A stretch of DNA of 64,000 nt from JB111 sp049856175 (GTDB lineage: Bacteria; Actinomycetota; Actinomycetes; Actinomycetales; Actinomycetaceae), in the NCBI RefSeq assembly GCF_049856175.1, contig NZ_JBNDNA010000007.1, forward strand, positions 141,284-205,283, read 5' to 3'. Both the position numbers and the translations under genes were made by a program. This document shows, piece after piece, positions 25,858-33,445 of this stretch; position 1 is the first letter of the stretch; the number at the start of each line of letters is the position of its first letter. The notes beneath the pieces were generated by a model that saw nothing but the letters and a program-made list of their open reading frames with translations, was not told the DNA's origin and made no database searches.

Positions 25858-26594
25858 CGGCGGTCCCCCACCCGCACGAGGATGAAGCCGTGGTCCTCGC
25901 TGACGAGGATCTCGTCCTCGGCGGCCCGGTCGATCATCGACTGCTCGGCGAGGGTGAAGTCGACCGCGACCCCCTCCGCCCGGTGCCCGCGGACGGCCAC
26001 CGCCCCGAGCCCCCCGGTCTGGCGGCGCGCCGCCTCGTACTCGTCGAGCAGCGGCCCGGGCAGCGTGCCGGCGAGCTCGTCGCGCTCGGACCGCCGGGCG
26101 GCGACGTCGGCGTCGATCCGGGTGAACGCCGCGTCGCGCTCGGCGCCGAGCGACTCGAGGTCGGTCGCCACGGAAGCGGACTGCTCCTTGAGCGCCGTTA
26201 CCCGGGCGTCGGTCTCCTCCGCAACCTCCATGGCCTCGAGCTCGGCCTCCTCGAGGGTGGCCTGGCGGCCGGCGAGGTGCTCGAGCTCCTCCTGGAGGGC
26301 AACGAGCTCGCGGGAGAGCCCCTGGCCGGAGTCGAGCCGCTCCTGGTTGCGCCTGGCCCGCGACCGGACCTGCTCGACGTCGGCCTCGGCCTTGGTCAGC
26401 GCACGGCGTGCGTCGCCGGCGGCGGAGGCGGCGAGCACGAGCTCGTCGTGCAGGTCGTCCGCGCGGCCGGTGAGCTCGGCGATCTGGGTGAGAACCGGGA
26501 GCGAGCGCCGCTCGTGGCCGAGCCGAGCGATCGTCGTGTCGAGGTCCTGCAGGTCGAGCAGCCTCAACTGGTCGACGAGTGGTGCGGTAGGCAT
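25854..26594 (-). CDS. C4-type zinc-ribbon family protein that lacks the zinc cysteines
   Basis: This 246-residue coiled-coil protein belongs to the Rv2229c/CT398 family. Its long helical hairpin (about residues 20-175, rich in Glu/Arg/Ala) and C-terminal ILVxDHGFILVRVGDRR-like end match the family. Members normally end in a ribbon with two CxxC pairs. Here the corresponding region (GLGAVAVRGHRAEGVAVDF to the C-terminus) has no Cys at all, so the zinc site is lost. ATG 26594 has GGGAGC upstream. It lies 1 bp from the Nif3 stop and overlaps the RNase H start. The role of the family is unclear; the genetic link to Nif3 and RNase H is ancient. Confidence 0.87.
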   Translation of the reverse strand: MPTAPLVDQLRLLDLQDLDTTIARLGHERRSLPVLTQIAELTGRADDLHDELVLAASAAGDARRALTKAEADVEQVRSRARRNQERLDSGQGLSRELVALQEELEHLAGRQATLEEAELEAMEVAEETDARVTALKEQSASVATDLESLGAERDAAFTRIDADVAARRSERDELAGTLPGPLLDEYEAARRQTGGLGAVAVRGHRAEGVAVDFTLAEQSMIDRAAEDEILVSEDHGFILVRVGDRR

Positions 26595-26595
26595 G

Positions 26596-27753
26596 TCAGC
26601 TCCCTTCGGTTCGGTCGGCCCCGTGGCGCGCCGCCCACGGGTCGGTGACGAGGTCGGAGACCGTGATCTCGAGCCCCGCGTCCTCGCGCCCCATGTCCTC
26701 GCGCAGCAGGCGGGCGGCGACGTCGAGCCACGGACGTTCGGTCGCCCAGTGGGTCGCGGAGACGAGGTACGGCCGGCCGCCCGCCAGGTGCTCGGAGGCC
26801 GGGTGGTGGCGCAGGTCGGCGGTGAGGTAGACGTCGGCCCCGGACCGCCGGGCGTCAGCGAGGAACGCATCGCCCGAGCCGCCCGAGACGGCGACCGTGC
26901 TCACCTCGGCGGCCAGGTCACCACCGACGGTGAGGCCGGCAGGCGTACCGGGCAGCCGCTCGGCGGCGAGGTCGGCGAACTCGTCCAGCGTGAGAGGTGC
27001 GGGCAGTCGTCCGACGCGTCCGTGGCCGGTCGTCGGGGCGGGTGACGCCCCGTCGTGGCGGAACAGCGCGTAGGAAGGCTCCTCGTAGGGGTGCGCCTCG
27101 CGCAGCGCCCGCAGCACGTCGCCCTCGCGACCGGCGGGCACGAGGATCTCGAGGCGGTCCTCCTCGACCTCCTCCACGTCTCCGACGGCGCCGATCGTCG
27201 GGTGCGCACCCGGCAGCGGCCGGAAGGTCCCGGTGCCCCGGGAGGTGAACGCCGCCCGCTCGTAGTCGCCCTGCCGCCCCGCGCCGGCGCGGGCGAGCGC
27301 GTCGAGCAGGAGGCGCGTGTGCGTGGCCGGCACGTGGACGACGAGGGTCGCGGCCGGTCCGTCGGTCGGCACGAGGGGCCGCTGGTCGACGAGCCCGAGG
27401 AGGTCGGCGAGCGCGTGCGAGACGCCGGCGACGGCGATGTCCGCGTTCGTGTGCGAGGTGAGGAGCGCGCAGCCGCCGGTGATGAGCCGGTGCACGAGGC
27501 GACCCTTGTCGCTCGTGGTGGCCATCGTCGTCGTGCCCTTGAGGAACAGGGGGTGGTGGACCCACAGCAGGTCCGCGCCGAGGGCGAGTGCCTCGTCGAC
27601 GACCTCCTCGGTCGGGTCGACGGCGAGGTGGACGCGACGCACCGGCGCGGCGGTGTCGCCGACGACGAGCCCGACGGCGTCCCACGCCTCCGCGGTCCCC
27701 GGCGGGTAGCGCCGATGGACGGCGTCGACGACGTCGGCGAGCGTGGAGGGCAT
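26596..27753 (-). CDS. Nif3-like dinuclear metal-centre protein (DUF34/YbgI)
   Basis: This 385-residue protein has the two-lobed Nif3 layout with the inserted PII-like domain typical of longer members. Metal ligands are seen in VHHPLFLKG (His-His), LTSHTNADIA (His, Asp) and near the C-terminus in SATHWATERP (His, Glu). The family forms toroidal hexamers. It is proposed to act as a GTP cyclohydrolase-like or metal-chaperone protein, without firm proof. It is the first gene of the three-gene operon with the ribbon-like protein and RNase H, as in mycobacteria (Rv2230c-Rv2228c). Confidence 0.92.
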   Translation of the reverse strand: MPSTLADVVDAVHRRYPPGTAEAWDAVGLVVGDTAAPVRRVHLAVDPTEEVVDEALALGADLLWVHHPLFLKGTTTMATTSDKGRLVHRLITGGCALLTSHTNADIAVAGVSHALADLLGLVDQRPLVPTDGPAATLVVHVPATHTRLLLDALARAGAGRQGDYERAAFTSRGTGTFRPLPGAHPTIGAVGDVEEVEEDRLEILVPAGREGDVLRALREAHPYEEPSYALFRHDGASPAPTTGHGRVGRLPAPLTLDEFADLAAERLPGTPAGLTVGGDLAAEVSTVAVSGGSGDAFLADARRSGADVYLTADLRHHPASEHLAGGRPYLVSATHWATERPWLDVAARLLREDMGREDAGLEITVSDLVTDPWAARHGADRTEGS

Positions 27754-27794
27754 GGGCCGAGACTACTCGGGACGGCCGGGTGGGCCGGGTCGGG

Positions 27795-28367
27795 TCAGGG
27801 CTCGTGGTGGCGCCGGCAGCGCGCCACGTAGGTCTCGGTCCCGCCGACGTGGGCCGGCGTGCCCTCGAGCGGATCCGCGCCCGTGCCGCCGCGGAGCCGT
27901 TGGTGGAAGACCGCGTCCGCGCCGCAGACCGCGCACACCGCCGTCAGACGGGTGACGTCCTCGGCGATGGCCATGAGCGTGGGCAGGGGCTCGAACGGGC
28001 GGCCGTCGAACGTCACGCTCAGGCCCGCGACGACCACGGTGGTCCCCCGGCGCACCAGGGTCTCGACGGCCGGGACGAGATCGGGGCCGAAGAACTGGGC
28101 CTCGTCGACGGCGAGCAGGTCGAGCTCACGGTCCCCGACGGCCGCGAGCAGGGCCGCTACGTCGGTAGCCGACGTCGACCCGAGCGAGAGTCCCGCGTGG
28201 GAGGTGACCTCGCCCGTGCCGTATCGCTCGTCCCAGGCGTGGTTGACCAGGGCGACCTCGAGACCGGCGAGCCGTGCACGCCGGACCCGGCGGAGCAGCT
28301 CCTCGGACTTGCCGGAGAACATGGGGCCGGCGACGACCTGGAGGCGGCCGTACCCGTCGGTGCGCAT
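27795..28367 (-). CDS. tdk: Thymidine kinase (type II, TK1-like)
   Basis: This 190-residue enzyme phosphorylates thymidine with ATP for salvage. The P-loop GPMFSGKSEELLRR and LAVDEAQFF (Walker B, catalytic Glu) mark the N-terminal ATPase fold. The lasso domain has a zinc site with CAVCG and YVARCRRHHEP, giving three Cys and a His. ATG 28367 is the only sensible start. Thymidine kinase is absent from several actinobacterial lineages, so its presence carries some taxonomic weight. The next gene upstream (GNAT) ends 10 bp away. Confidence 0.95.
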   Translation of the reverse strand: MRTDGYGRLQVVAGPMFSGKSEELLRRVRRARLAGLEVALVNHAWDERYGTGEVTSHAGLSLGSTSATDVAALLAAVGDRELDLLAVDEAQFFGPDLVPAVETLVRRGTTVVVAGLSVTFDGRPFEPLPTLMAIAEDVTRLTAVCAVCGADAVFHQRLRGGTGADPLEGTPAHVGGTETYVARCRRHHEP

Positions 28368-28377
28368 GCCCGTGAGC

Positions 28378-29289
28378 CTAGGTCCGGTCAGCCGTCCGCC
28401 CAGCCGGGTCGAGGTACCGGACGAAGTCCGCGCGACGTGATCGCACCGTGAAGCCCTGTCGCCCCAGCGTGGCGCGCACGGGCGCGTTACCGACCGCGAC
28501 GCTGGCCGTCGCCAGCGGCACCTCTGCCTGCGCCGTCGCGGACAGCATCGCGGAGGTCAGCGCCGCCCCGACTCCCCTGCGGCGGCCGGCCGGGACGACG
28601 CCGAGGTAGCCGAGGCACCAGTCAGTGTCGAAGCCCTCGAGCGCGGCCACGCCGTCGAGGCCGGATCCGGTGCTGTGGCCGAACCAGGGCACGGGGCGAC
28701 GTCCGGAGGAGGCGAGCATGTCGCGGTACGCGAGGGCTGCCGCGACGGGGCCGAGCTCGGCGACCTGGACCCGGTCGTAGTCGTCGAGGCTGTCCGCCAT
28801 GGCAGCGCCGAGCACCTCGAGCACAGCAGGGTCGGACGGGTCGACCTCCACCACCCCGGCCGGCAGGTCGCGCAGCACCGGGACTGCGGAGAGCTCGAGC
28901 CGGTCGCCGTCCGGCAGCCAGCCGGCCGCGGCAAGCGCGGTGCGTCGGGCGTCCGGCGCAGAGTCGTCGTCGGTGACGACCGCGTGCACGCGCACGGCCC
29001 CGGTGGCGGTTGCCCGCGCCGCGACGGCGTCGAGCAGGAGCCGGACGAGCTCGACGACGTCCGGGTGAGCGGCGTCCAGACGGACGGCCTGCATGACGCG
29101 CGTGCCGTCCTCGAGCGTCATGAGGAACGCCCGGCCGACGTCTGCCGCATCGTCCGTGACGACGAACAGATCGTCCGGCGTGACCCGGCCGGAGTCGATG
29201 ACCCGCCGCACGCGGGCGAGATCCGCCTCCGGGTCAGGGCCAAGGCGGCTGAACCGGTGGGGTGACGACGTCGTCACTCGAAGTGTCAT
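28378..29289 (-). CDS. GNAT-family N-acetyltransferase (two GNAT-like halves)
   Basis: This 303-residue protein has a C-terminal GNAT domain with GYLGVVPAGRRRGVGAALTSAML, the acetyl-CoA binding motif A (RxxGxG/A), and VAVGNAPVRATLGRQGF, motif B. The N-terminal half (RVTPDDLFVVTDDAADVG to RLELSAVP) looks like a degenerate GNAT without the CoA loop, as in mycothiol-synthase-like tandem acetyltransferases. Substrate is unknown. ATG 29289 is followed by a short basic start, MTLRVTTSSPH; the longer upstream frame was rejected because it runs into the neighbouring IclR promoter. It may be co-transcribed with tdk. Confidence 0.82.
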   Translation of the reverse strand: MTLRVTTSSPHRFSRLGPDPEADLARVRRVIDSGRVTPDDLFVVTDDAADVGRAFLMTLEDGTRVMQAVRLDAAHPDVVELVRLLLDAVAARATATGAVRVHAVVTDDDSAPDARRTALAAAGWLPDGDRLELSAVPVLRDLPAGVVEVDPSDPAVLEVLGAAMADSLDDYDRVQVAELGPVAAALAYRDMLASSGRRPVPWFGHSTGSGLDGVAALEGFDTDWCLGYLGVVPAGRRRGVGAALTSAMLSATAQAEVPLATASVAVGNAPVRATLGRQGFTVRSRRADFVRYLDPAGRTADRT

Positions 29290-29335
29290 GCGGCGAACCG
29301 TAGGGGCGCCACCCCGGCGCCACCACGACATTTCC

Positions 29336-30106
29336 TCACCCGGCGAGAGTGCCCTCGAGGGCGGCGCACTCCTCAACCAGCACGTGCGCGAGGTCGGCGA
29401 CCCGCTCAGCCGGCATCCGGGTGCTCGGCCCCGAGATCGACAGGCCGAGCCGGCCGGCCGACCCGTGGACGGCCACGGCGACCGAGGAGACCCCCTCCTC
29501 GACGTCGCCATGGTTCTCCGCCCAGCCGCGCGCACGTATGGCTGCAAGCATGGCGTCGAGCTCGCTGCGGGAGTAGTGGACACCGCTCGGGAGTGCCGGT
29601 GGCCCGGTGCCGGGGTACATCGCATCAAGATCGTCCGGGTCGAGCTCGGCGAGCATCGATCGCCCCATCGAGGTGCCGTGCGCCGGCTGCCTGATGCCGA
29701 CGCGCGTGGTCACGCGGAGCACCGCAGGCGAGTCGATCGCGTCCGTGTAGAGGATGTCGGTGCCGATGAGAGACCCGACGTGCACGGTCTCCCCGCACCT
29801 CGCCGCGACTGCCGCCATCGCCGTCCGTACCGGTTCCGGGGTGTCTCGCCTCAGCACCGTTCCGCGCGCGAGCGCCGACAGCGCGGGGCCCTGCGCGTAT
29901 CGGCGGTCGTCGAGATGGAGGGCATAGCCGTGGAAGACGAGCATCGCGAGCAGACGGTGCGCCGTCGACGCCCCGATCCCCAGGGCCTCCCTGAGCTCGG
30001 CGACCGAGACGCTCTCGGCGGCGGCGAGGACCTCGAGTGCGCCGAGCGTGCGCGACACGCCGGCTACGGGGTAGCCGGGGACGTGATGGCCCGGTTCATG
30101 AGTCAC
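29336..30106 (-). CDS. IclR-family transcriptional regulator
   Basis: This 256-residue protein has an N-terminal winged helix (SVAELREALGIGASTAHRLLAML) and a C-terminal GAF-like effector domain. The effector domain has GETVHVGSLIGTDILYTDAI, VGIRQPAHGTSMGRSMLAEL and EEGVSSVAVAVHG, the usual IclR blocks. The GTG 30106 start has AAGGAGGTGAG (30115-30125) about 9 nt upstream. It is divergent from the class II aldolase / binding-protein module and probably controls it through the inverted repeat at 30187-30204. A second IclR gene serves the related module at 44 kb. Confidence 0.92.
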   Translation of the reverse strand: MTHEPGHHVPGYPVAGVSRTLGALEVLAAAESVSVAELREALGIGASTAHRLLAMLVFHGYALHLDDRRYAQGPALSALARGTVLRRDTPEPVRTAMAAVAARCGETVHVGSLIGTDILYTDAIDSPAVLRVTTRVGIRQPAHGTSMGRSMLAELDPDDLDAMYPGTGPPALPSGVHYSRSELDAMLAAIRARGWAENHGDVEEGVSSVAVAVHGSAGRLGLSISGPSTRMPAERVADLAHVLVEECAALEGTLAG

Positions 30107-30186
30107 GGTCGGGGCTCACCTCCTTGAGATTCCTCTGAGGAGAATACGTCGGTTGGCCGTTGCCTGTCCCAGCCCTAGCGTCCTCA

Positions 30187-30204
30187 TCACACATCGACGT
30201 GTGA
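30187..30204. promoter_or_regulatory. Inverted repeat, probable IclR operator
   Basis: TCACAC (30187-30192) and GTGTGA (30199-30204) flank ATCGAC, an 18-bp near-palindrome 18 bp upstream of the aldolase GTG and 80 bp upstream of the IclR start. The position suits repression of the plus-strand operon. Confidence 0.6.
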
Positions 30205-30222
30205 CCGATACGAGGGAGCGCC

Positions 30223-30927
30223 GTGACCAGGACCGACCCGAGCGCGAACGAGCTGCGTAGGCAGATCGTCCAGGCGAACCACATCCTCGTACGGCACTCC
30301 GTGCTGGATGCCTTCGGGCACGTCTCGGCCCGCCTGAGCGGGGACTCGTTCCTCCTGTCCCGCAACCTTGCGCCGGGGCAGGTCTCCACCGACGACCTTC
30401 AGGTCCATCACCTCGACGGCACCGTCGACGACGACCGTGCCCCGTACCTCGAGAGCCACATCCACACGGAGATCTACCGTGCCCGTCCCGACGTCGCCGC
30501 GGTCGTGCACTCGCACTCGGCCGCGATCCTGCCGTTCGGGCTCACGGACGTCCCGTTCGTGCCGGTCATGCACATGGCCGGTTTCCTCGGCTCTCGCGCT
30601 CCGGTCTACGACCAGCGCAACGAGGTGGCCGACGGAACCGATCTGCTCGTCACCGATGGGGACCGGGGGGCTGCCCTCGCGCACGTGCTCGGCGATCGGC
30701 CGCTCGTGCTCATGCGGGGGCACGGGTCGACGGCGGTCGGCGGCTCGGTCCCGGAGGTCACCTATCGGGCGATCTACGCCGAGGTCAACGCCTCCGTGCT
30801 GCTCGCCGCTCTGCCGCTCGGCTCGCCCGTCCACCTCACCCGCTCCGAGGCGGCCACCGCCACGACCTCGATCGGCGGCCAGATCCGCCGTGCCTGGGAC
30901 GTCTGGTGCGCCCAGATCCAGAGCTGA
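30223..30927 (+). CDS. Class II aldolase/adducin family protein
   Basis: This 234-residue zinc-dependent enzyme belongs to the fuculose-1-phosphate aldolase / ribulose-5-phosphate 4-epimerase fold. Zinc ligands are SHIHTEIY (His-x-His), VVHSHSAAIL (His-x-His region) and LMRGHGSTAVGG (His). The catalytic acid is expected near the SHIH motif. Members cleave or epimerise phosphosugars or decarboxylate 3-oxo acids. The context, next to a binding protein and a dihydroxyphthalate-decarboxylase-like protein, favours a decarboxylase or hydro-lyase role on an aromatic or related acid, which is an inference. GTG 30223 has GAGGGAGC upstream. Confidence 0.88.
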   Translation: MTRTDPSANELRRQIVQANHILVRHSVLDAFGHVSARLSGDSFLLSRNLAPGQVSTDDLQVHHLDGTVDDDRAPYLESHIHTEIYRARPDVAAVVHSHSAAILPFGLTDVPFVPVMHMAGFLGSRAPVYDQRNEVADGTDLLVTDGDRGAALAHVLGDRPLVLMRGHGSTAVGGSVPEVTYRAIYAEVNASVLLAALPLGSPVHLTRSEAATATTSIGGQIRRAWDVWCAQIQS

Positions 30928-30958
30928 ATCCACTCTCCACACCGATCAAGGACATGAC

Positions 30959-31924
30959 ATGACCACTCCACGACGCGTCCGGGCCACCGGCATCGCCCTG
31001 GCCTGCCTGCTCGTCCTCTCCGCCTGCGGGAGCAACGATGAGTCCGATTCGCCCGACGGCCAGGACGGGCCGACACCGGTGACCATCTCGACGCAGCCGA
31101 TCGTCGACTCCGCACCGCTCCACCTGGGCCTCGAGCAGGGCTTCTTCGAGGAGGAAGGCATCGACCTGACGATCGAGTCCGCCGCGGGCGGCGCCGCGGT
31201 CATCCCCTCGGTCGTCTCCGGCGAGCACGAGTTCGGCCGCGGCAATCTCCTGTCGTCGATGATCGCTCGCGAACAGGGCCTGGACATCCAGTGCATCGCC
31301 AACGCCAACACCGCGCAGGGCGACCCGGACTTCTCGGCGGTGCTCGTCATGCCGGACTCGGGCATCGAGTCGCCGGCCGACCTCGAGGGGCGGACCGTCT
31401 CCGTCAACACGCTGAACAACATCGGCGACACCATCATCCGCACCGCGATCCAGCGCGACGGCGGCGACGAGTCGACGGTGGAGTTCATCGAGGTCCCGTT
31501 CCCCGAGGCGCCCGCCGCGCTGGAGACCGGTCAGGTCGACGCGGTCTGGGCGGTCGAGCCGTTCGTCACCGAGGCGCTGGACATGGGCGCGACGGTGATC
31601 TCGTGGCCGTTCGCGGAGATGCACCCGGATCTCGACGTCAGCTGCGTGTTCACCTCCGGCGCCCTCATCGAGGACGACCCCGAGCTGGTCGACGCCTTCG
31701 CTCGAGCCGTCGACCGGTCGCTCGAGTTCTCCGAGGAGAACCCGGACGAGGTGCGGCGCATCACCGGCACCTACACCGAGATCGACGAGGATGTCCTCGA
31801 GCGGATGGTGCTGCCACGATTCGTTCCCGAGATGAGCCGCGAGGCCGCCGAGTTCCTCGCCGAGAAGGCGATCGAGTTCGGCACGATGTCCGAGCAGCCC
31901 GACCTCGACCTGCTGCTGCCGTGA
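30959..31924 (+). CDS. Substrate-binding lipoprotein (NMT1/THI5, SsuA-like)
   Basis: This 321-residue protein has a lipoprotein signal peptide (RRVRATGIALACLLVLSAC, lipobox LSAC, Cys about 23) and a periplasmic-binding-protein type II fold. TISTQPIVDSAPLHLGLEQGFF, AALETGQVDAVWAVEPF and the NNIGDTI hinge region are typical of the NMT1/THI5 group, which bind pyrimidines, sulfonates or aromatic acids. ATG 30959 has AAGGA 6 nt upstream. No permease or ATPase gene is adjacent, so it must use a transporter encoded elsewhere. A paralogue at 37876-38907 shares the block ITGTYTEIDEDVL exactly. Confidence 0.9.
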   Translation: MTTPRRVRATGIALACLLVLSACGSNDESDSPDGQDGPTPVTISTQPIVDSAPLHLGLEQGFFEEEGIDLTIESAAGGAAVIPSVVSGEHEFGRGNLLSSMIAREQGLDIQCIANANTAQGDPDFSAVLVMPDSGIESPADLEGRTVSVNTLNNIGDTIIRTAIQRDGGDESTVEFIEVPFPEAPAALETGQVDAVWAVEPFVTEALDMGATVISWPFAEMHPDLDVSCVFTSGALIEDDPELVDAFARAVDRSLEFSEENPDEVRRITGTYTEIDEDVLERMVLPRFVPEMSREAAEFLAEKAIEFGTMSEQPDLDLLLP

Positions 31925-32907
31925 GCCGGCTGCACCTGTCCTTCGCCGCCACGCGCTGCGACCGGTTCGCCGCGCTGCGCGACGAACGAGTCCGACCCGA
32001 GGGCATCGAGCTCACGATGCTGTCCATGCCGGTCGAGGAGGTCTTCTTCCGCCAGCTCGGGCACGCCGAGTTCGATGTGAGCGAGATGTCGCTGTCCTCC
32101 TACACCCTCGGGCGGGACGGGGGCGACGACCGGTTCGTCGCGCTGCCGGTCTACCCGTCGAGGTACTTCCGGCACCAGAACATCTACGTGCGCACGGGAT
32201 CAGGGATCACTCGGCCGGAGCAGCTCGACGGCCGGCGGGTCGGGGTCCCCGAATATCAGATGACCGCACCCGTGTGGCAACGCGGGATCCTCGGCGAGCA
32301 CCATGGGGTCGACCTCGACTCGATCACCTGGGTCACCGGTGGGGCCGAGAGCCCCGGCCGCACGGAGAAGATCGCGCTCGACCTCCCGGACCGGGTGCAG
32401 CTGGAGACGGCTCCGCCCGACCGTTCGCTGACCGACCTGCTCGCCACCGGGGAGCTCGACGGGCTGATCACGGCGCACTCCCCCGGGGCGCTCGCGGACG
32501 GCCTCGTCGAGCCGCTGTTCCCTGGCCACCGGGACGTCGAGGTCGCCTACTTCCGCGCCACCGGGATCTTCCCGATCATGCACGTGCTCGTCGTGCGCCG
32601 GGAGATCCTGGAGCGGAACCCGTGGGTGGCCACCTCGCTCGTCGACGCGTGCCTCGCTTCCCGCGACGCCGCGATGGACGACCTGCGCTACCGATCCGCC
32701 CTGCTCGTCGCGCTCCCCTGGCTCGCCGCCGAGCTCGACCGGACGGTCGCACTGCTCGGCGAGAACTACTGGAGCTACGGCGTCGAGGCGAACCGGCACG
32801 TGCTGGAGACCTTCCTGCGATACTCCAGCGAACAGGGACTGGTCAGCGGGAGACTCACGGTGGAGGACCTGTTCGACATGTCCACCGAGGCCCGTTACTC
32901 GATCTGA
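31921..32907 (+). CDS. 4,5-dihydroxyphthalate decarboxylase-like protein
   Basis: This 328-residue protein is of the Pht5-like group, itself a member of the binding-protein type II fold, but it has no signal peptide, so it is cytoplasmic. Typical blocks are SFAATRCDRFAALRD, EEVFFRQLGHAEFDVSEMSLSSY, LPVYPSRYFRHQNIYV and ATGIFPIMHVLVVR. The characterised member decarboxylates 4,5-dihydroxyphthalate; others are of unknown specificity. The GTG start overlaps the TGA of the lipoprotein (GTGA), so the two PBP-fold proteins are translationally coupled. A paralogue lies at 43014-44015 with the same partner types. Confidence 0.85.
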   Translation: MSRLHLSFAATRCDRFAALRDERVRPEGIELTMLSMPVEEVFFRQLGHAEFDVSEMSLSSYTLGRDGGDDRFVALPVYPSRYFRHQNIYVRTGSGITRPEQLDGRRVGVPEYQMTAPVWQRGILGEHHGVDLDSITWVTGGAESPGRTEKIALDLPDRVQLETAPPDRSLTDLLATGELDGLITAHSPGALADGLVEPLFPGHRDVEVAYFRATGIFPIMHVLVVRREILERNPWVATSLVDACLASRDAAMDDLRYRSALLVALPWLAAELDRTVALLGENYWSYGVEANRHVLETFLRYSSEQGLVSGRLTVEDLFDMSTEARYSI

Positions 32908-32918
32908 GCACGCACGCA

Positions 32919-32947
32919 GCCGCGGCACGGTTCGTCCGTGCCGCGGC
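32919..32947 (+). terminator. Hairpin terminator after the first IclR module
   Basis: GCCGCGGCACGG (32919-32930) pairs perfectly with 32936-32947 around a TTCGT loop, 12 bp after the stop codon. Confidence 0.8.
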
Positions 32948-32952
32948 GCGGG

Positions 32953-32958
32953 TAGCGT
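32953..32958 (+). promoter_or_regulatory. -10 hexamer TAGCGT for the DoxX-like gene
   Basis: TAGCGT ends 6 nt before ATG 32965, directly after the preceding terminator, so the DoxX-like gene is probably leaderless and separately transcribed. Confidence 0.5.
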
Positions 32959-32964
32959 GTCCGG

Positions 32965-33330
32965 ATGAGTCGCCGGACCGCCCGCTTCCTCACGGTGCTC
33001 CTCGCCGGAGCGGGGACGATGCACTTCGCGGTTCCCGGCACGTTCGACCAGATCGTTCCGCCCCGGCTGCCGGGCAGCCCCCGGGCCTACACCTATGCCT
33101 CCGGCGTGGCCGAGCTGGCCGTCGCCGGGCTGATCACGCTCCCCCGGACACGCCGGCTCGGCGGCGCCGCGGCCGCCGCCCTGTTCGTCGCGGTCTTTCC
33201 GGCGAACGTCCAGATGGCCGCGGACTGGCGGCGCCGGTCCCCGCCGTGGCGCGCCGTCGCCGACGGGCGCCTTCCGCTGCAGGCGGTCCTCGTCGCACAG
33301 GCCGTGCGCGTGGCTCGCGGCCCCAGATAG
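32965..33330 (+). CDS. DoxX-like membrane protein
   Basis: This 121-residue protein has about four membrane helices, starting with ARFLTVLLAGAGTMHFAVPGTFDQIVPP, where the H-F-x-x-P-x-x-F pattern is typical of DoxX/DUF4267-like proteins. YTYASGVAELAVAGLITLP and ALFVAVFPANVQMAADW are the other landmarks. Relatives take part in redox and membrane-stress complexes, but no substrate is known. It stands alone between two accessory blocks. Confidence 0.82.
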   Translation: MSRRTARFLTVLLAGAGTMHFAVPGTFDQIVPPRLPGSPRAYTYASGVAELAVAGLITLPRTRRLGGAAAAALFVAVFPANVQMAADWRRRSPPWRAVADGRLPLQAVLVAQAVRVARGPR

Positions 33331-33445
33331 CGCACGGTCGCTCGGCTCCCCCTCGACCCGGATCCCCCTCGACCCGGAGCGGTGACCCGCGCGACCACGC
33401 CTGACGCGGCGCGCCCGTCGAGGCGTGCGCCTGGCCTGTACGACC

